Of a stretch of 64,000 nt of DNA, positions 1 through 8,971 are shown one piece after another; the stretch's first letter is position 1, and each line of letters starts with the position of its first letter. The notes beneath the pieces are model-generated. The model was given only the letters and a program-made list of their open reading frames with translations, was not told the DNA's origin and made no database searches. The position numbers were made by a program, and so were the translations under genes. The stretch lies in contig NZ_FTNF01000020.1 of NCBI RefSeq assembly GCF_900156065.1, positions 34,076 through 98,075 on the forward strand. The letters run 5' to 3'. Origin of the DNA: Micromonospora avicenniae (GTDB lineage Bacteria; Actinomycetota; Actinomycetes; Mycobacteriales; Micromonosporaceae).

Positions 1-2151
1 AAGAGCGGTGTCCGCAGCTGGGACTCCGGCCAGGGCCCTCGGCTGGGGGACTACGCCGTCAAGCCGGAGATCACCGCCCCCGGTACGGCGATTACCGCGG
101 CCCGCTCCGCCACCGCCGACGTCGCCCCACCCGGCGAGCAGTACGTCTCGTTCAGCGGCACCTCGATGGCGAGCCCGCACGTCGCCGGCGCGGCGGCGCT
201 GCTCGCCCAGGCGCACCCCGACTGGCGTGCCGGCCAGCTCAAATCGGCGCTGATGGGTTCCGCCCGGCCCAGCGCGGCGATCGACCTGTTCGGCCAGGGC
301 GCCGGCCAGCTCGACGTGGCCCGGGCGCTCGCCCAGCCGGTCGCCGCAGACCCACCGGCGGTCAACTTCGGCTTCCGGGCGTACCCGCACGACGCGCAGG
401 ACGTGGTCACCCGGCCGGTGACGTACCGCAACGACGCCGACGCGCCGATCACCCTGCGGCTCGCCGTGACCGGTGACGTGCCGGCCGGCGTGATCACGTT
501 GGACGGCAGCACGGTGACGGTGCCCGCCCACGGGCAGGCCACGGTCCAGCTCACCGCCGACACCCGCGCCGGTGGGGACGCGTACGGCACCTTCGGCGGC
601 CGACTGGTCGCCACCGCGGACGGGGTGAGTGTGCAGACCCCGTTCAGCGTCTTCCGGGAACAGCCGTCGGCCGACGTGCACCTGAAGGTCACCGCCCGCA
701 CCGACGCCCCGCAGGAGGTGGTCACCCAGCTCGGCAACCTCGCCACCGGCGAGTTCGTCGTCAGCTACGACAGCGCGGACACCCTCCGGGTGCCGATGGG
801 CGACTACGTGGTGCTCAGCATGGGCATCAGCGCCGACGGCACGGGCACCATCCTGGCCAACGGCCGGCTGACCGTCGACCGGACGACCGACCTGACGCTC
901 GACGGCCGCCAGGCCCGGCGGGTCGACATCCGGCTTCCGGAGCGGGACGCCGCCCCGGTCCTCGGTGAGGTCGAGGTCCAGCACACCGGCGCCCCGCAGC
1001 TGTTCGCCATGAGCCTCGCCGGCGACCCTGGCTCCATCTACACCGCCGACCTGGGTCCGAAGAACGTCGACGGTCTGATCACGTCGGTGACGGCGCTCTT
1101 CGCCCGCCCCGACGGGAACGGTGGCTTCACGGCCAGCCCGTACACCTACCAGACCGGCTGGTACCAGACCGGCTCGTTCGTCACCGGCTTCACCCGCGAG
1201 CTCAGCGAGCGCGACGTGGCCAAGGTCCGGGTCGGCTACGCGTCCGCGGCGACCGACGGGGTGGGTACCCGGGCCAACTACCCGGTCATCCCCGGGGTCG
1301 ACTACCCCGACGGTTTCATCCTGCCGTCCACGCCGCTGCCGGCGCAGCGAACCGAGTACTACGCCGGCAACCTCGGCTGGGAGTCGACCTTCGAGGAGGG
1401 CGTCGGCGCGGGCGCGGACTACCGGCGGGTGGCCGAGTTCGACGCGCAACGGTCGGACTACCAGGCCGGGAAGGACTACACCGAGCAGTGGAACCAGGCT
1501 GTCTTCAGCACGCCGATGACGCCGGCCTTCCCTGAGTACCCGATCGTCGAGCGGCGCGGCAACGAGTTCCTCCTCCGGCTCGACGGCTACGCCGACGCCG
1601 CCGGTCACCGGGGCTTCTCGGAGGCGGCCGGGTCCACCGGCAAGCTGGCGCTGTACCGGGGTGACACGCTGGTCGAGGAGCGGGCCGGGGCGTACGCCGG
1701 CGTCGACGTCGGCGAGCCGGGCCGGTCCCGGTACCGGCTGTCGTACGGCTTCACCCAGCCGGCGCCGGCGCGGCTCTCCACCAGCGTCGAGACCGTGTGG
1801 GAGTTCGACTCGGCGTACACCGCGACCGGTACGGCCCTGCCGCTGACCGCGGTCGGCTTCGCGCCGCAACTGGACGACACCAACGCGGCGAAGAAGCACG
1901 GCATGCTGGCGGTGCCGCTGACCTTCACCCGCCAGGCCGGCGCCGGCAAGGTCGCCAAGGTCGAGGTCGAGGCCTCGTTCGACGACGGCGCCCACTGGAG
2001 CAGGACGCAGGTGCTGTCGCTGCCGGGCGGCCACACCGCCAAGGTCAAGCATCCGGGCCGGGCCGGATTCGTGTCGCTGCGTGCCCGCGTCACCGACTCG
2101 GCCGGCGCGGTCGTGACCACGACCGTGATCCGGGCGTACGAGATCCGCTGA
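1..2151 (+). CDS. S8 (subtilisin-like) serine protease, 3' part
   Basis: The reading frame is open from the first base, so the gene starts before the window. The fragment (716 residues) begins inside the peptidase S8 domain: it reads through PEITAPG and then FSGTSMASPHVAGAAALL, the block around the catalytic serine (codon 55 of the fragment, bases 163-165) found in all subtilases. The following ~660 residues are beta-rich, with a Fn3-like/PPC-like segment soon after the catalytic domain, as in large secreted actinobacterial subtilases. The Asp and His of the triad, the signal peptide and any propeptide must lie upstream. A strong terminator hairpin follows the stop. Family assignment is firm; substrate is unknown. 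Confidence 0.93.
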   Translation, partial: KSGVRSWDSGQGPRLGDYAVKPEITAPGTAITAARSATADVAPPGEQYVSFSGTSMASPHVAGAAALLAQAHPDWRAGQLKSALMGSARPSAAIDLFGQGAGQLDVARALAQPVAADPPAVNFGFRAYPHDAQDVVTRPVTYRNDADAPITLRLAVTGDVPAGVITLDGSTVTVPAHGQATVQLTADTRAGGDAYGTFGGRLVATADGVSVQTPFSVFREQPSADVHLKVTARTDAPQEVVTQLGNLATGEFVVSYDSADTLRVPMGDYVVLSMGISADGTGTILANGRLTVDRTTDLTLDGRQARRVDIRLPERDAAPVLGEVEVQHTGAPQLFAMSLAGDPGSIYTADLGPKNVDGLITSVTALFARPDGNGGFTASPYTYQTGWYQTGSFVTGFTRELSERDVAKVRVGYASAATDGVGTRANYPVIPGVDYPDGFILPSTPLPAQRTEYYAGNLGWESTFEEGVGAGADYRRVAEFDAQRSDYQAGKDYTEQWNQAVFSTPMTPAFPEYPIVERRGNEFLLRLDGYADAAGHRGFSEAAGSTGKLALYRGDTLVEERAGAYAGVDVGEPGRSRYRLSYGFTQPAPARLSTSVETVWEFDSAYTATGTALPLTAVGFAPQLDDTNAAKKHGMLAVPLTFTRQAGAGKVAKVEVEASFDDGAHWSRTQVLSLPGGHTAKVKHPGRAGFVSLRARVTDSAGAVVTTTVIRAYEIR

Positions 2152-2165
2152 CACCGATCGAACGT

Positions 2166-2200
2166 TGGTGGGGCCGTCCTGGTCGGGGACGGCCCCACCA
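2166..2200 (+). terminator. Rho-independent-type terminator after the protease
   Basis: A perfect 14-bp stem (TGGTGGGGCCGTCC, 2166-2179, pairing with 2187-2200) closes a 7-base loop 14 bases after the protease stop codon. There is no U-tract, which is usual for high-GC actinobacteria. Confidence 0.8.
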
Positions 2201-2351
2201 CCGTCTTCGGTCACCGACCACCGCACTGGGTGCGTCGCGGCCCGGCCCCGGATGTACGGCTCGCGCCGGGCGCGGTGGATCTGGCCGCTCAGCCACCCAG
2301 CTGATCCGTCCGGTCGGCGATGCCCACGGCTTACTGCGTCGGCGGCGTTCC

Positions 2352-2357
2352 TACACT
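2352..2357 (+). promoter_or_regulatory. -10 box of the Sel1-repeat gene (leaderless)
   Basis: TACACT sits 7 bases before the GTG at 2365. This fits a leaderless transcript and argues against the ATG at 2320, which lies upstream of the box. Confidence 0.55.
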
Positions 2358-2364
2358 GCTGCGC

Positions 2365-3585
2365 GTGGCACTTCGGGCATACGAACGTGGGTTGCTCGCC
2401 ATGCAGCGTCGGGCCTTCGAGGAGGCTCGTGAGCAGCTGGCGCTGGCCGGACCGGATGACCGGGCGCTGCTGCTGCTGGGCCAGTTGGCCAGCGCCGGTC
2501 ACGGCGAGCAGGTGGATCCGGTGCGGGCTCGCGAGTTGTACGAGCGCGCGGCTGAGTTGGGCAGTGCCGAGGCGGCGCACAACCTCGGGGTCCTGTACGC
2601 CACCGGACGGGGTGTCGCGGAGGACCAGGCGGCGGCGTTGCGGTGGTATCAGCGTTCGGCCGAGCTGGGCTACGGGCCCGCTCGCCGGATGGTCGGTCTC
2701 ATGTACGCCACCGGTCAGGGCGCGCCCGTGGACCAGGATGCAGCCGAGCGGCACTGGCGGATGGCCGCGGCCGCCGGCGAGGCACAGGCGTTGCACGATC
2801 TGGGCGCCCTCTTCGCATACCACAGGGTGAACCTGCCGGAGGCTGCGTCCTGGTACCTGGAGGCCGCCAAGGCGGGCATCGAGGCGGCCGAGCGGGAATT
2901 GGCTCTACTCGCGCCGAAGCTCCGTCTGTTGGCTTCGGTGGACCCTCGGGCTCGCACGATGCTCGGGGTGATCCGCGCCTTCCACCTCGGGGATCCGGCC
3001 GGAGGAGTGAAGCTGCTCGCCGTCTCGGCGGAGGGCGGGGACCCGGTCGCCCAGCGAACGCTCGGCTACCTGGTCCAGCACGGCGTCGGCACGGCAAAGG
3101 ACGATGTCCGGGCGAACGCTCTCTATCAGGCCGCCGCCGAGCAGGGGGATGCGTTTGCCGCGTTCAACCTTGGTGTGCTGTCCGGTGGGTCCGATGAGGC
3201 GGTGCACTGGCTGCGCCAGGCGGCCGACGCCGGGGTCGTTGAGGCGTACTCGCGGCTGGGTGATCGGCTCAGCGAGCGTGACCTCGACGAGGAGGCGTTG
3301 CGGTGGTACGTGCGGGGTGCCGAGGCCGGCGACAAGGGCAGCATGTTCGCGGCGGCCTGCTGGTACCGCGACGGATTCGGCGGTCCTGTCGACCTTGTGC
3401 AGGCACTTCGGTGGTACCTCGCCATGTTGAACGTAGATAGCGGCGACGGCATCCACGAAGCACATGCGATCGTGCCGCGGATGACGACCGACGAGATCCA
3501 CGAGGCGGGCCGGCTCTCGGGCCGGCTGCTGGAGGCCGACTTGTTCGTGCAGCGGGAAGGCCGGCCGAGCGCCGCCTCTGATTGA
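2365..3585 (+). CDS. Sel1-like (SLR/TPR-like) repeat protein
   Basis: The 406-residue product is almost entirely Sel1-like repeats of about 36 residues: blocks such as ARELYERAAELGSAEAAHNLG, AALRWYQRSAELGYGPARRM and ANALYQAAAEQGDAFAAFNLG recur with the A-x-x-G/A-x-x-Y/W pattern of the family. Such alpha-solenoids act as protein-binding scaffolds. There is no signal peptide or membrane segment, so it is probably cytoplasmic. The GTG at 2365 was chosen because TACACT lies 7 bases upstream; an in-frame ATG at 2320 is possible but precedes that box and encodes residues unlike the repeats. The partner is unknown and the neighbours give no hint. Confidence 0.88.
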   Translation: MALRAYERGLLAMQRRAFEEAREQLALAGPDDRALLLLGQLASAGHGEQVDPVRARELYERAAELGSAEAAHNLGVLYATGRGVAEDQAAALRWYQRSAELGYGPARRMVGLMYATGQGAPVDQDAAERHWRMAAAAGEAQALHDLGALFAYHRVNLPEAASWYLEAAKAGIEAAERELALLAPKLRLLASVDPRARTMLGVIRAFHLGDPAGGVKLLAVSAEGGDPVAQRTLGYLVQHGVGTAKDDVRANALYQAAAEQGDAFAAFNLGVLSGGSDEAVHWLRQAADAGVVEAYSRLGDRLSERDLDEEALRWYVRGAEAGDKGSMFAAACWYRDGFGGPVDLVQALRWYLAMLNVDSGDGIHEAHAIVPRMTTDEIHEAGRLSGRLLEADLFVQREGRPSAASD

Positions 3586-3730
3586 CCTGGTGCTTCGGCC
3601 GGTGGACGTCCTGGCTATCCGCTCGGCTTGCGTCCGCAGTCCGGGCGCCGAGCCGTCAGATTGCGCCCGGGGTGGAAGTGACGCAGGTTATGACGGCTCG
3701 CCCCTGGGCCGCCGCGGTCCCGCCGCTCCG

Positions 3731-3736
3731 TACGCT
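3731..3736 (+). promoter_or_regulatory. -10 box of the nucleosidase gene (leaderless)
   Basis: TACGCT ends 6 bases before the GTG at 3743, giving a leaderless promoter and deciding the start. Confidence 0.55.
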
Positions 3737-3742
3737 GCCTCT

Positions 3743-4315
3743 GTGATTCTTCGCGGCAAGATCCGGTCCGACGCGCCGCTGCTGGTCCTGGCCGTCGAGG
3801 AGGAAGCGGCTCATCTCGACGCCGACCTGCCGGTGCTGCTCACCGGGATGGGCAAGGTCAACGCGGCGGCCGCCGTGGCGGCGGCATTGGCCACCGGGCC
3901 GAGGCCGAGTCTGCTGCTCAACCTCGGCACCGCCGGGGCGCTGCGCCCGGGCTGGGCCGGCATCCACGAGATCGGCACCGTGCTCCAACACGACCTCGAC
4001 ACCGAGCTGCTGCGCACCCTCACCGGGCAGATCTACGGCGCGCCGCTGACCCTCGGCACGCGCACCGCGGTGCTGGCCACCGGCGACACATTCGTCGCCG
4101 AGGAGGCCGCCCGCGCCCGGCTCGCGCGGCAGGCGGACCTCGTCGACATGGAGGGGTACGCCGTCGCCTGGGCGGCGGCGCAGGCCGGGGTGCCGTGCCG
4201 GTTGGTCAAGCGGGTCAGCGACGAGGCGGGCGAGGGCGCGGACCGGGCCTGGCGGGACGCGGTCGACGACTGCGCCCGTGACCTCGCCGGCTGGGTCCGG
4301 CGCGAGTTCGCCTGA
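3743..4315 (+). CDS. 5'-methylthioadenosine/S-adenosylhomocysteine nucleosidase-like protein
   Basis: The 190-residue protein belongs to the PNP/MTAN superfamily. An N-terminal strand block (LLVLAVEEEA), a glycine-rich phosphate/ribose-site loop (LLNLGTAGALRPG), the ribose-binding VDMEGYAVAWAA segment with its acidic pair, and a late SDEAGEG carrying the base-contacting aspartate are all visible. Members cleave the N-glycosidic bond of MTA, SAH or related nucleosides in methionine salvage. It is shorter than E. coli MTAN (232 residues) and resembles the compact actinobacterial nucleosidases. The frame is open back to 3590, but the -10-like box at 3731 supports the GTG at 3743. Exact substrate is not decided by sequence. 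Confidence 0.82.
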   Translation: MILRGKIRSDAPLLVLAVEEEAAHLDADLPVLLTGMGKVNAAAAVAAALATGPRPSLLLNLGTAGALRPGWAGIHEIGTVLQHDLDTELLRTLTGQIYGAPLTLGTRTAVLATGDTFVAEEAARARLARQADLVDMEGYAVAWAAAQAGVPCRLVKRVSDEAGEGADRAWRDAVDDCARDLAGWVRREFA

Positions 4316-4338
4316 CCCGACCCGGCCGGACCACCGTC

Positions 4339-4398
4339 TCGATCATGGAGCTGGCGGGTCGGCTCCCCGGTCTGTCAGGCCGCGAACCACGATCAACG
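4339..4398. repeat. Degenerate palindromic intergenic element
   Basis: A CGATCATGG... arm and a ...CACGATCAACG arm form a poor inverted repeat in the 233-base gap between nucleosidase and metallophosphoesterase. It loosely resembles the element at 40111-40171 (shared CGATCATG). Probably a decayed member of that family; weak evidence. Confidence 0.3.
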
Positions 4399-4548
4399 CG
4401 ACCGACGCGCCATGCGCCCGGAGTGCTGGGGCATGGCGGCGCGGATCGGCGTTAATCTACTGCGGACAGTCGGTGGAGCAGGGGGTGCGGCCGTGCGGGT
4501 ACGGACGTCGGGTCGCCGCGTCGCCGCCCCGGCCCGTGGTCGGGCACG

Positions 4549-5385
4549 GTGAGGGGCGGGCGGCTGCTCGCCGTCAGCGACCTGCACGTGCGGTACGCCG
4601 AGAACCGCGCGATCGTCGACGGGCTGCGCCCCGGTTCCGACCACGACTGGCTGATCGTGGCCGGCGACGTGGCCGAGTACTTCGCGGACGTCCGCGCGAC
4701 GCTGGCGCTGCTGCGCGACCGGTTCGCCACCGTGATCTGGGCTCCCGGCAACCACGAGCTGTGGACGCTGCGCGACGATCCGGTCCAGCTGCGCGGTGCG
4801 GCGCGCTACCGGGAACTGGTCGCGATGTGCCGCGAGTTGGGCGTACTCACCCCGGAGGACGCGTACCCGGTCTGGTCCGGCCCGGACGGCCCGGTGACGG
4901 TGGCCCCGCTGTTCACGCTCTACGACTACTCGTTCCACGCCCCTGGCACCACCAACAAGGAGGAGTCGCTGCGCCGGGCGTACGACGCCGGGGTGGTGTG
5001 CACCGACGAGATGCTGCTGCATCCCGACCCGTACCCGGGACGCGACGCCTGGTGCGCGGCGCGGGTGACGCACACGGAGCGGCGGCTGGCGGCCGTCGAC
5101 CCCGCCCAGCCGACGGTGCTGGTGAACCACTTCCCACTGGTCCGCGAGCCGACCCGGGTTCTGCGCTTTCCGGAGTTCGCGCAGTGGTGCGGCACCACGC
5201 GGACGGCGGACTGGCACCTGCGCTTCCGCGCGGCAGCGGTGGTCTACGGCCACCTGCACATCCCGCGCACCACCTGGTACGACGGGGTCCGCTTCGAGGA
5301 GGTGTCGCTGGGCTACCCGAGGGAGTGGAAACCCCGCGCTGTGCCGTTCCAGCCGCGCGTGGTGCTGCCCGCCCCGCCGTCCTGA
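4549..5385 (+). CDS. Metallophosphoesterase (calcineurin-like)
   Basis: The 278-residue protein carries the full calcineurin-like phosphoesterase signature in order: SDLHVRY (residues ~10-16, DxH), GDVAEY (~41, GDxx), PGNHELW (~66, GNHE), NHFPL (~190, NH) and GHLHIPRT (~232, GHxH). These bind a dinuclear metal centre for phosphoester hydrolysis. No signal peptide is present. GTG 4549 is used because homologous sequence starts at once (RLLAVSDLH); upstream sequence is non-coding in character. Substrate unknown. Related genes often sit beside phosphopantetheinyl transferases in actinobacteria, but none is seen here. Confidence 0.9.
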   Translation: MRGGRLLAVSDLHVRYAENRAIVDGLRPGSDHDWLIVAGDVAEYFADVRATLALLRDRFATVIWAPGNHELWTLRDDPVQLRGAARYRELVAMCRELGVLTPEDAYPVWSGPDGPVTVAPLFTLYDYSFHAPGTTNKEESLRRAYDAGVVCTDEMLLHPDPYPGRDAWCAARVTHTERRLAAVDPAQPTVLVNHFPLVREPTRVLRFPEFAQWCGTTRTADWHLRFRAAAVVYGHLHIPRTTWYDGVRFEEVSLGYPREWKPRAVPFQPRVVLPAPPS

Positions 5386-5447
5386 CCCACCGAAGGTGCC
5401 ACGTCGCGCGGGATCCGGCGGCCCGGGCCACGTCGCCGCGACCGTCG

Positions 5448-6050
5448 TCACCGATCGTCGGTCGGGGGCCGGTCCGCAGCGACCGCCGGCCGGTCGAGGA
5501 AGAGCAGTCTGGCTCGTTTCTCCGGCTTGTCGACGATCGGCCCGAGGCGGAAGCCGGCACGCACCAGCCGGGCGATCGCCTTTTCGTTGCGTGCGTCCGG
5601 CTCGGCCAACAACCGTCGCCGGTTCGGGTCGGCCCAGACGAAGTCGAGCAGCGCGCCGAACAACACTCCGGTGAAGCCCGGCTCGGCCACGGCCGCCGGG
5701 CCGACCAGCAGGTGCAGGCCGAAGTCCCCGGGCTGGACCGGGTAGCACTCGCCGACCGGGTCGGCCTCCGGTTGGTACGTCTGGAACAGCGCCACCGGCA
5801 GCCCGTCCCGGTGCACCAGGTAGGCGTGGTGCGTGGTCAGCGAATCCAGGTAGGCGTAGATCTCCCGCACCCGCTCGCGGTCGGCGTCCAGCATGCCCCA
5901 GAACCGGGCCCGTTCCTGCGTCACCCAGCCGTGCAGCAGGTCGACGTCGCCGTCCGGGTCGACCGGGCGGACGGTGAGCCGGCCGAACCCGGCCACGTCG
6001 CGGTCGTAGTGGTGCAGGCCGGTCCCGGTGCTGTCCTGGTCAGTGGTCAT
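5448..6050 (-). CDS. DesC/IucB-like siderophore acyltransferase paralogue (GNAT)
   Basis: This 200-residue protein is a GNAT of the IucB/alcaligin-type siderophore acyltransferase class. It aligns along its length with DesC in this window: RPVDPDGDVDLLHGWVTQERARFW here versus RAVDPYADAALLHRWVTHPKAVFW, and a shared P-D-x-R-N...A/F-x-V/L-G-x-I...KPEK ending. These enzymes acylate a hydroxylamine. Its ATG overlaps the acylase stop by 11 bases, so it is the last gene of the leftward uptake operon controlled from the shared iron box. It is therefore a second hydroxylamine acyltransferase next to the des pathway, perhaps for another acyl-CoA; that role is inference. Confidence 0.82.
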   Translation of the reverse strand: MTTDQDSTGTGLHHYDRDVAGFGRLTVRPVDPDGDVDLLHGWVTQERARFWGMLDADRERVREIYAYLDSLTTHHAYLVHRDGLPVALFQTYQPEADPVGECYPVQPGDFGLHLLVGPAAVAEPGFTGVLFGALLDFVWADPNRRRLLAEPDARNEKAIARLVRAGFRLGPIVDKPEKRARLLFLDRPAVAADRPPTDDR

Positions 6051-8088
6051 CTCGCTCCTCGGTGAGCCGCGCCCAGTCCGTGGTCACGGGCAGCAGGTCG
6101 CCGGCCAGCCAGGCCGGCGTCTGGTCGTGGTGGTGCGCGTCGCCGGGCACCCCGCAGGCGCCGAACGGCACGACCCAACGGCTGCGATCGCGGTCGCCGA
6201 GATCCCAGACGTAACGCGCCGCCGGCCCGCGCAGGCAGTCGTGGGTGACTCCCGGCACGCTGGAGGTGGAGAGCACACAGTGGTGATCGCCGGCGAGGCC
6301 CGGCACCGCCTCCGCGTCCACCTCCGGCAGCGCCCGCCACGGCGTGAGCCGGTGCAGCTCGCCCCAGCGGGGCAGGTCCCGTTCCGCCACTTCCTCGACG
6401 GCGGCGCGCACCAGCGCCTCGGGAACGCCGTCGGGCAGGAGCCCGCTGCCCAGCACCGCCTCGATCGCGTGCGCCACCCGCGGCGTGAGCGCCAGCCAGG
6501 GCTGGAACACCTGCGGGTACGCCGGTGGGTCGGCGAGCGGGGCCAGTGCCTCGTGGGCAGCGAGCCGGCGTACGAGGGCCGCCCGCACCAACGCGTACGC
6601 GGCGGCGTCGCGGCTGTCGGCGGCCATCCGGCGGTCCCAGCCCAGCAACCGGTCGCGCAGGGCGGTGGCGCCGGGACCGAGCCCGGTGAGCCGGGCCAGC
6701 CGGGCGATCAGGGGGCCCGCCGAGGCCAGGTGCGCGTCAGTGTGGACAGTCGCCATCGCCTCGGCCGTCCAGTCGCCGCCCGCGTCGAGCAGTTCACGGA
6801 TCCGGTCGGCCCGGTACGGCGGGGCGAACTCGACGCCGAGCGGCGCGGCGAGTTCGCGCGCGTTCGCCATCACCGCGCGGCCGTTCACCTCGGCGCGCGG
6901 CATCGGCGCGTACCAGCCCTGCCAGGCGTGCTCGGCCGACCAGGCGGGGACCACCCGGTGCCGGTTCGCCGGGTGCCGCACCGGCACCGCGCCGGCGACG
7001 CGGTGCAGCAGCCCGCCGGAGGTGTCGGCCGCCTGGAGCACGTTGACCGGCTCGACCCACCGGTCGACGGCCGCGTCCACGTCGGCGACGGTCCGGGCCC
7101 GCAGCAGCGCCGGCAGCGTGGCGAAGCCCAGCTCCGCCAGCACCCGGGGCGGATGGCGGAGGCTGATCGCCGTCGCGTCGTCCGGGCCGCCGATCACCAC
7201 CGGTCCCCGGGCTGTCTCGATCACCTCGACCTCGATCGGGTTCCCGCCGGCCACCTCGACGGTCTCCGTGTGCGTCGCCGCGGGCTCCCAGCCGTCCGGT
7301 CCGTACGCCTCGACGGCGGTGCCGCGGCGGCGCAGCCGCTCCGCGTACAGGTCCTGGTAGTCGGCCATCGCGTTGGTGATGGCCCAGGCGACCGCTCCGG
7401 TGTGTCCGAAGTGGGCGATGCCTGGCACGCCCGGCACCGCGAGCCCGACCACGTCGTACTCCGGGCAGGCCAGCCGGATCTGCTGGTACACGCCGGGGTC
7501 CTCGATGAAGCGGTGCGGGTCCCCGGCGAGCAGTGCCGCCCCGGCGGCGGTGCGGTCACCGGCCAGCAGCCAGCCGTTGCTGCCGGCGGTGGCCGGAGCG
7601 TCGGCCGCGAAGAGAGTCATCCACCGCTCGCCGAGCCGGCGGGCCACGTGCTCGCGCCACAGCTTCGTCGGCATGTTGGCGAACAGGACGTGGTGGGACA
7701 GCCACACGGCCAGCGGGGTCCACGGCTCCCACCGGCCGGGCCGTAGCCCGACGGCGGCGAACTGCGGCGACCGGGCCGCCCCGGCGGGCAGGCCGGCGTT
7801 GACCCCCTCGACGTAGGCGCCCACCCACTCGGCGGTGGCCGGATCCAGCGCGGCGTGGCAGCGGCGGGCGGTGTTCGCCAGCCGCGCGCACCGGACGAAC
7901 CGATCCCAGCCGAGTTCGTCGACGCCGAGGAAGGCCGCGCTGGTGCCCTGGGCCCGGTGCCGCTCCACCTCCAGCTGCCAGGCCCGGTCGTACGCGGTCA
8001 CCCGGCCCTGCGCCGCGGCGAGCGCCAGCTCCCCGTCGGCCCGCAGGTGCGGGACGCCCCAGGCGTCGCGGAACACCCGGGCGGTCAC
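6040..8088 (-). CDS. Penicillin acylase family Ntn hydrolase in siderophore uptake operon
   Basis: The 682-residue protein starts with the family pattern VFRDAWGVPHL...AAAQGRVTAYDRAWQLEVERHRAQG. Residues TAGSNGW (Gly169-Ser170-Asn-Gly-Trp) form the autoprocessing site: cleavage before Ser170 would release an alpha chain and a beta chain with an N-terminal catalytic serine. GHTGAVAWAITNA further on is also typical. These enzymes hydrolyse or transfer acyl groups on amides. No signal peptide is seen, unlike periplasmic penicillin acylases, so it probably acts in the cytoplasm. GTG 8088 overlaps the ATPase stop (GTGA); a longer frame to 8781 only reads the ATPase in the wrong frame. A role in acyl exchange on, or opening of, ferrioxamine is inferred from the operon. 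Confidence 0.88.
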   Translation of the reverse strand: MTARVFRDAWGVPHLRADGELALAAAQGRVTAYDRAWQLEVERHRAQGTSAAFLGVDELGWDRFVRCARLANTARRCHAALDPATAEWVGAYVEGVNAGLPAGAARSPQFAAVGLRPGRWEPWTPLAVWLSHHVLFANMPTKLWREHVARRLGERWMTLFAADAPATAGSNGWLLAGDRTAAGAALLAGDPHRFIEDPGVYQQIRLACPEYDVVGLAVPGVPGIAHFGHTGAVAWAITNAMADYQDLYAERLRRRGTAVEAYGPDGWEPAATHTETVEVAGGNPIEVEVIETARGPVVIGGPDDATAISLRHPPRVLAELGFATLPALLRARTVADVDAAVDRWVEPVNVLQAADTSGGLLHRVAGAVPVRHPANRHRVVPAWSAEHAWQGWYAPMPRAEVNGRAVMANARELAAPLGVEFAPPYRADRIRELLDAGGDWTAEAMATVHTDAHLASAGPLIARLARLTGLGPGATALRDRLLGWDRRMAADSRDAAAYALVRAALVRRLAAHEALAPLADPPAYPQVFQPWLALTPRVAHAIEAVLGSGLLPDGVPEALVRAAVEEVAERDLPRWGELHRLTPWRALPEVDAEAVPGLAGDHHCVLSTSSVPGVTHDCLRGPAARYVWDLGDRDRSRWVVPFGACGVPGDAHHHDQTPAWLAGDLLPVTTDWARLTEERDDH

Positions 8089-8909
8089 GCCGGCTCCGGG
8101 GCGGGTCGCGCGGCCGGGCGGCGGGCGGCCGGAACGACCAGCGGGGTGCCGCTCTCCGGGTCCTCGATCACCCGGCAGGACAGCCCGAACACCTCCGCGA
8201 CCAGCTCCGCGGTGACCACCTCGCCGGGCGGCCCGGCGGCGACGACCCGACCGTCGCGCATCGCGATCAGGTGGGTGGCGTACCGGGCGGCGTGGTTCAG
8301 GTCGTGCAGCACCGCGACCAGGGTGCGGCCCTGCTCCTCGTGCAGCCGGGCGCACAGGTCGAGGATCTCGATCTGGTGGGCGATGTCCAGGTAGGTGGTG
8401 GGCTCGTCGAGCAGCAGCAGCGGCGTCTGCTGGGCCAGCGCCATGGCGATCCACACCCGCTGGCGCTGCCCACCGGAGAGTTCGTCCACCACCCGGTCGG
8501 CGAGGTCGGCGACGCCGGTGGCCGTCATCGACTCCTCGACCACCCGCTCGTCCTCGCGGGACCACTGCCGCAGCAGGCCCTGGTGCGGGTACCGGCCGCG
8601 GGCCACCAGCTCGGCCACCGTGATGCCGTCCGGCGCGATCGAGGACTGCGGCAGCAGACCGAGCGTGCGGGCGACCTGTCGGGCCGGCCGGCGGTGGATG
8701 TCCGCCCCGTCGAGCAGCACCGATCCGCTCGTCGGCCTGAGCATCCGCGACAGCGCCCGCAGCACCGTCGACTTGCCGCACGCGTTCGGCCCGATCACCA
8801 CCGTGAAGGAGTGGTCCGGCACGGCGACGGTCAGGTCTTCGGCGACGGTGCGCCGGTCGTACGCGAGGGTCATCCCGGTGCCGCGGAGCCTGGAGGTGCC
8901 GGCCTGCAT
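8085..8909 (-). CDS. Ferric-siderophore ABC transporter ATP-binding protein (FepC/FecE type)
   Basis: A 274-residue ABC ATPase: Walker A GPNACGKST (residues 40-48), Q-loop LPQSSIAPDG, signature LSGGQRQR, Walker B LLLLDEPT followed by the D-loop YLD, and the switch histidine in VLHDLNHAARY. This is the FepC/FhuC pattern. ATG 8909 is preceded by GGAG at 8-base spacing on the minus strand. It lies 62 bases downstream of the second permease and overlaps the acylase by GTGA. It energises the two FecCD permeases for import of the ferrioxamine delivered by the lipoprotein at 11166. The frame stays open upstream to 10049, but that stretch is the permease in another frame. Confidence 0.95.
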   Translation of the reverse strand: MQAGTSRLRGTGMTLAYDRRTVAEDLTVAVPDHSFTVVIGPNACGKSTVLRALSRMLRPTSGSVLLDGADIHRRPARQVARTLGLLPQSSIAPDGITVAELVARGRYPHQGLLRQWSREDERVVEESMTATGVADLADRVVDELSGGQRQRVWIAMALAQQTPLLLLDEPTTYLDIAHQIEILDLCARLHEEQGRTLVAVLHDLNHAARYATHLIAMRDGRVVAAGPPGEVVTAELVAEVFGLSCRVIEDPESGTPLVVPAARRPAARPAPEPA

Positions 8910-8971
8910 GAGTGGTGCTCCGTTCTCGTCGCTGGTGTTCCCGGCGGTCCCGCCGCCCCTCGCGAACCGGC

